A stretch of DNA of 64,000 nucleotides. It comes from Diphasiastrum complanatum. Lineage: Eukaryota; Streptophyta; Lycopodiopsida; Lycopodiales; Lycopodiaceae. Position 1 is the stretch's first letter. Every line of letters starts with the position of its first letter. Below the pieces are notes generated by a model. It worked only from the letters and a program-made list of their open reading frames with translations. It had not been told where the DNA came from and ran no database searches. The position numbers and the translations under genes are program-made. Shown here in pieces: positions 63,690-64,000 of this stretch. The stretch covers positions 46,874,042 through 46,938,041 of the forward strand of contig CM055099.1 of NCBI GenBank assembly GCA_029204225.1, given 5' to 3'.

Positions 63690-64000
63690 AGCTCCGCCCC
63701 TGCCCAGCGCAACTTGCCAGCGCCACAGGCGTGGTGTGTGCACGGCGCCTCCGCCTCCTTGTGCCTGCCCAGCACCACCAACGGTGCCCGGCGCCACAAG
63801 CGGGGGTTGCCCGGGATTGTTGCACACGCTGGTGCCAGCGAAAAACCCATTTTTAACGGTTATCGTGCGTGCCCGACCAGGGCAAAAAAAATGGTCGGGC
63901 AGCCCAATCCACGTGTCGCAGAGGCACGGGAGCAGGCGTTACCCCCCTCCCTTGCCAATAAGCGACTTCGGATGGAGAGAAGGGTAGTGTCCGAGCGCAG
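63690..64000. other. GC-rich block with a hairpin
   Basis: Repeats of GCCCAGCGC and GGCGCC-type words make this the most GC-rich part of the window. A perfect 10-bp stem TGCCCGACCA / TGGTCGGGCA (63870-63879 and 63892-63901) has a 12-base A-rich loop. Overlapping open frames here are composition artefacts. Confidence 0.5.

Noticed and set aside
63562-63987. Overlapping Pro/Arg/Cys-rich frames in the GC-rich edge
   Set aside because: Composition-driven, mutually overlapping on both strands, no domain pattern.

Overview
This window looks like nuclear DNA from a land plant with a large, repeat-rich genome. I infer a non-flowering vascular plant (fern, lycophyte or gymnosperm), with low confidence. 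The basis is one host gene whose exons match the plant-specific STELLO family, introns of about 4 and 16 kb, and nearly all other sequence being Ty1/Copia and Ty3/Gypsy remains, solo LTRs, a LINE, a tRNA-like SINE and long (CT)n runs. No bacterial, organellar or CRISPR features were seen.

Host genes. The clearest gene is a complete STELLO-like Golgi protein on the minus strand. It has three exons: 61983-60194, 43983-43857 and 39561-39079. The two junctions have GT/AG borders and matching phase, and the predicted product is 799 aa. Exon 2 is only 127 bp and is hidden between retroelement debris. Intron 1 (16.2 kb) holds stacked Gypsy, Copia and LINE sequence. About 0.8 kb of four tandem ~207-bp repeats directly abuts the start codon. 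Further upstream are a 50-codon small ORF, telo-box motifs and a SINE-like element. A second, weaker host-like locus at 11.5-12.9 kb (minus) resembles pieces of the C-terminal half of FANCD2.

Left part (1-16.9 kb): a solo LTR with perfect 5-bp target duplication, degenerate Copia and Gypsy pieces, a long (TC)~101 tract, a second solo LTR, the FANCD2-like pieces, and a head-to-head pair of Copia ends.

Centre (16.9-26.6 kb): one non-autonomous Copia element (element A, TSD CCAAG) carries a solo LTR in its 5' LTR (TSD GCAAT) and a second Copia element in its 3' LTR (element C, TSD GTTCT/GTTGT). Element C has itself suffered an internal inversion. The layers can be ordered in time from the sequence alone.

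Right-centre (26.6-39 kb): three more broken Copia elements with internal deletions, then AT-rich sequence with short tandem duplications up to the 3' end of the STELLO gene.

STELLO introns (39.5-60.2 kb): Gypsy gag, protease, integrase and RT pieces on both strands, a miniature LTR element (45.3-46.9 kb), a Gypsy gag/protease region interrupted by a solo LTR, and a Gypsy element with TSD TTTAT (53744-58247) that lost its integrase by a deletion into its own 3' LTR. All retroelement coding regions are broken. Family calls rest on motif recognition without database searches.
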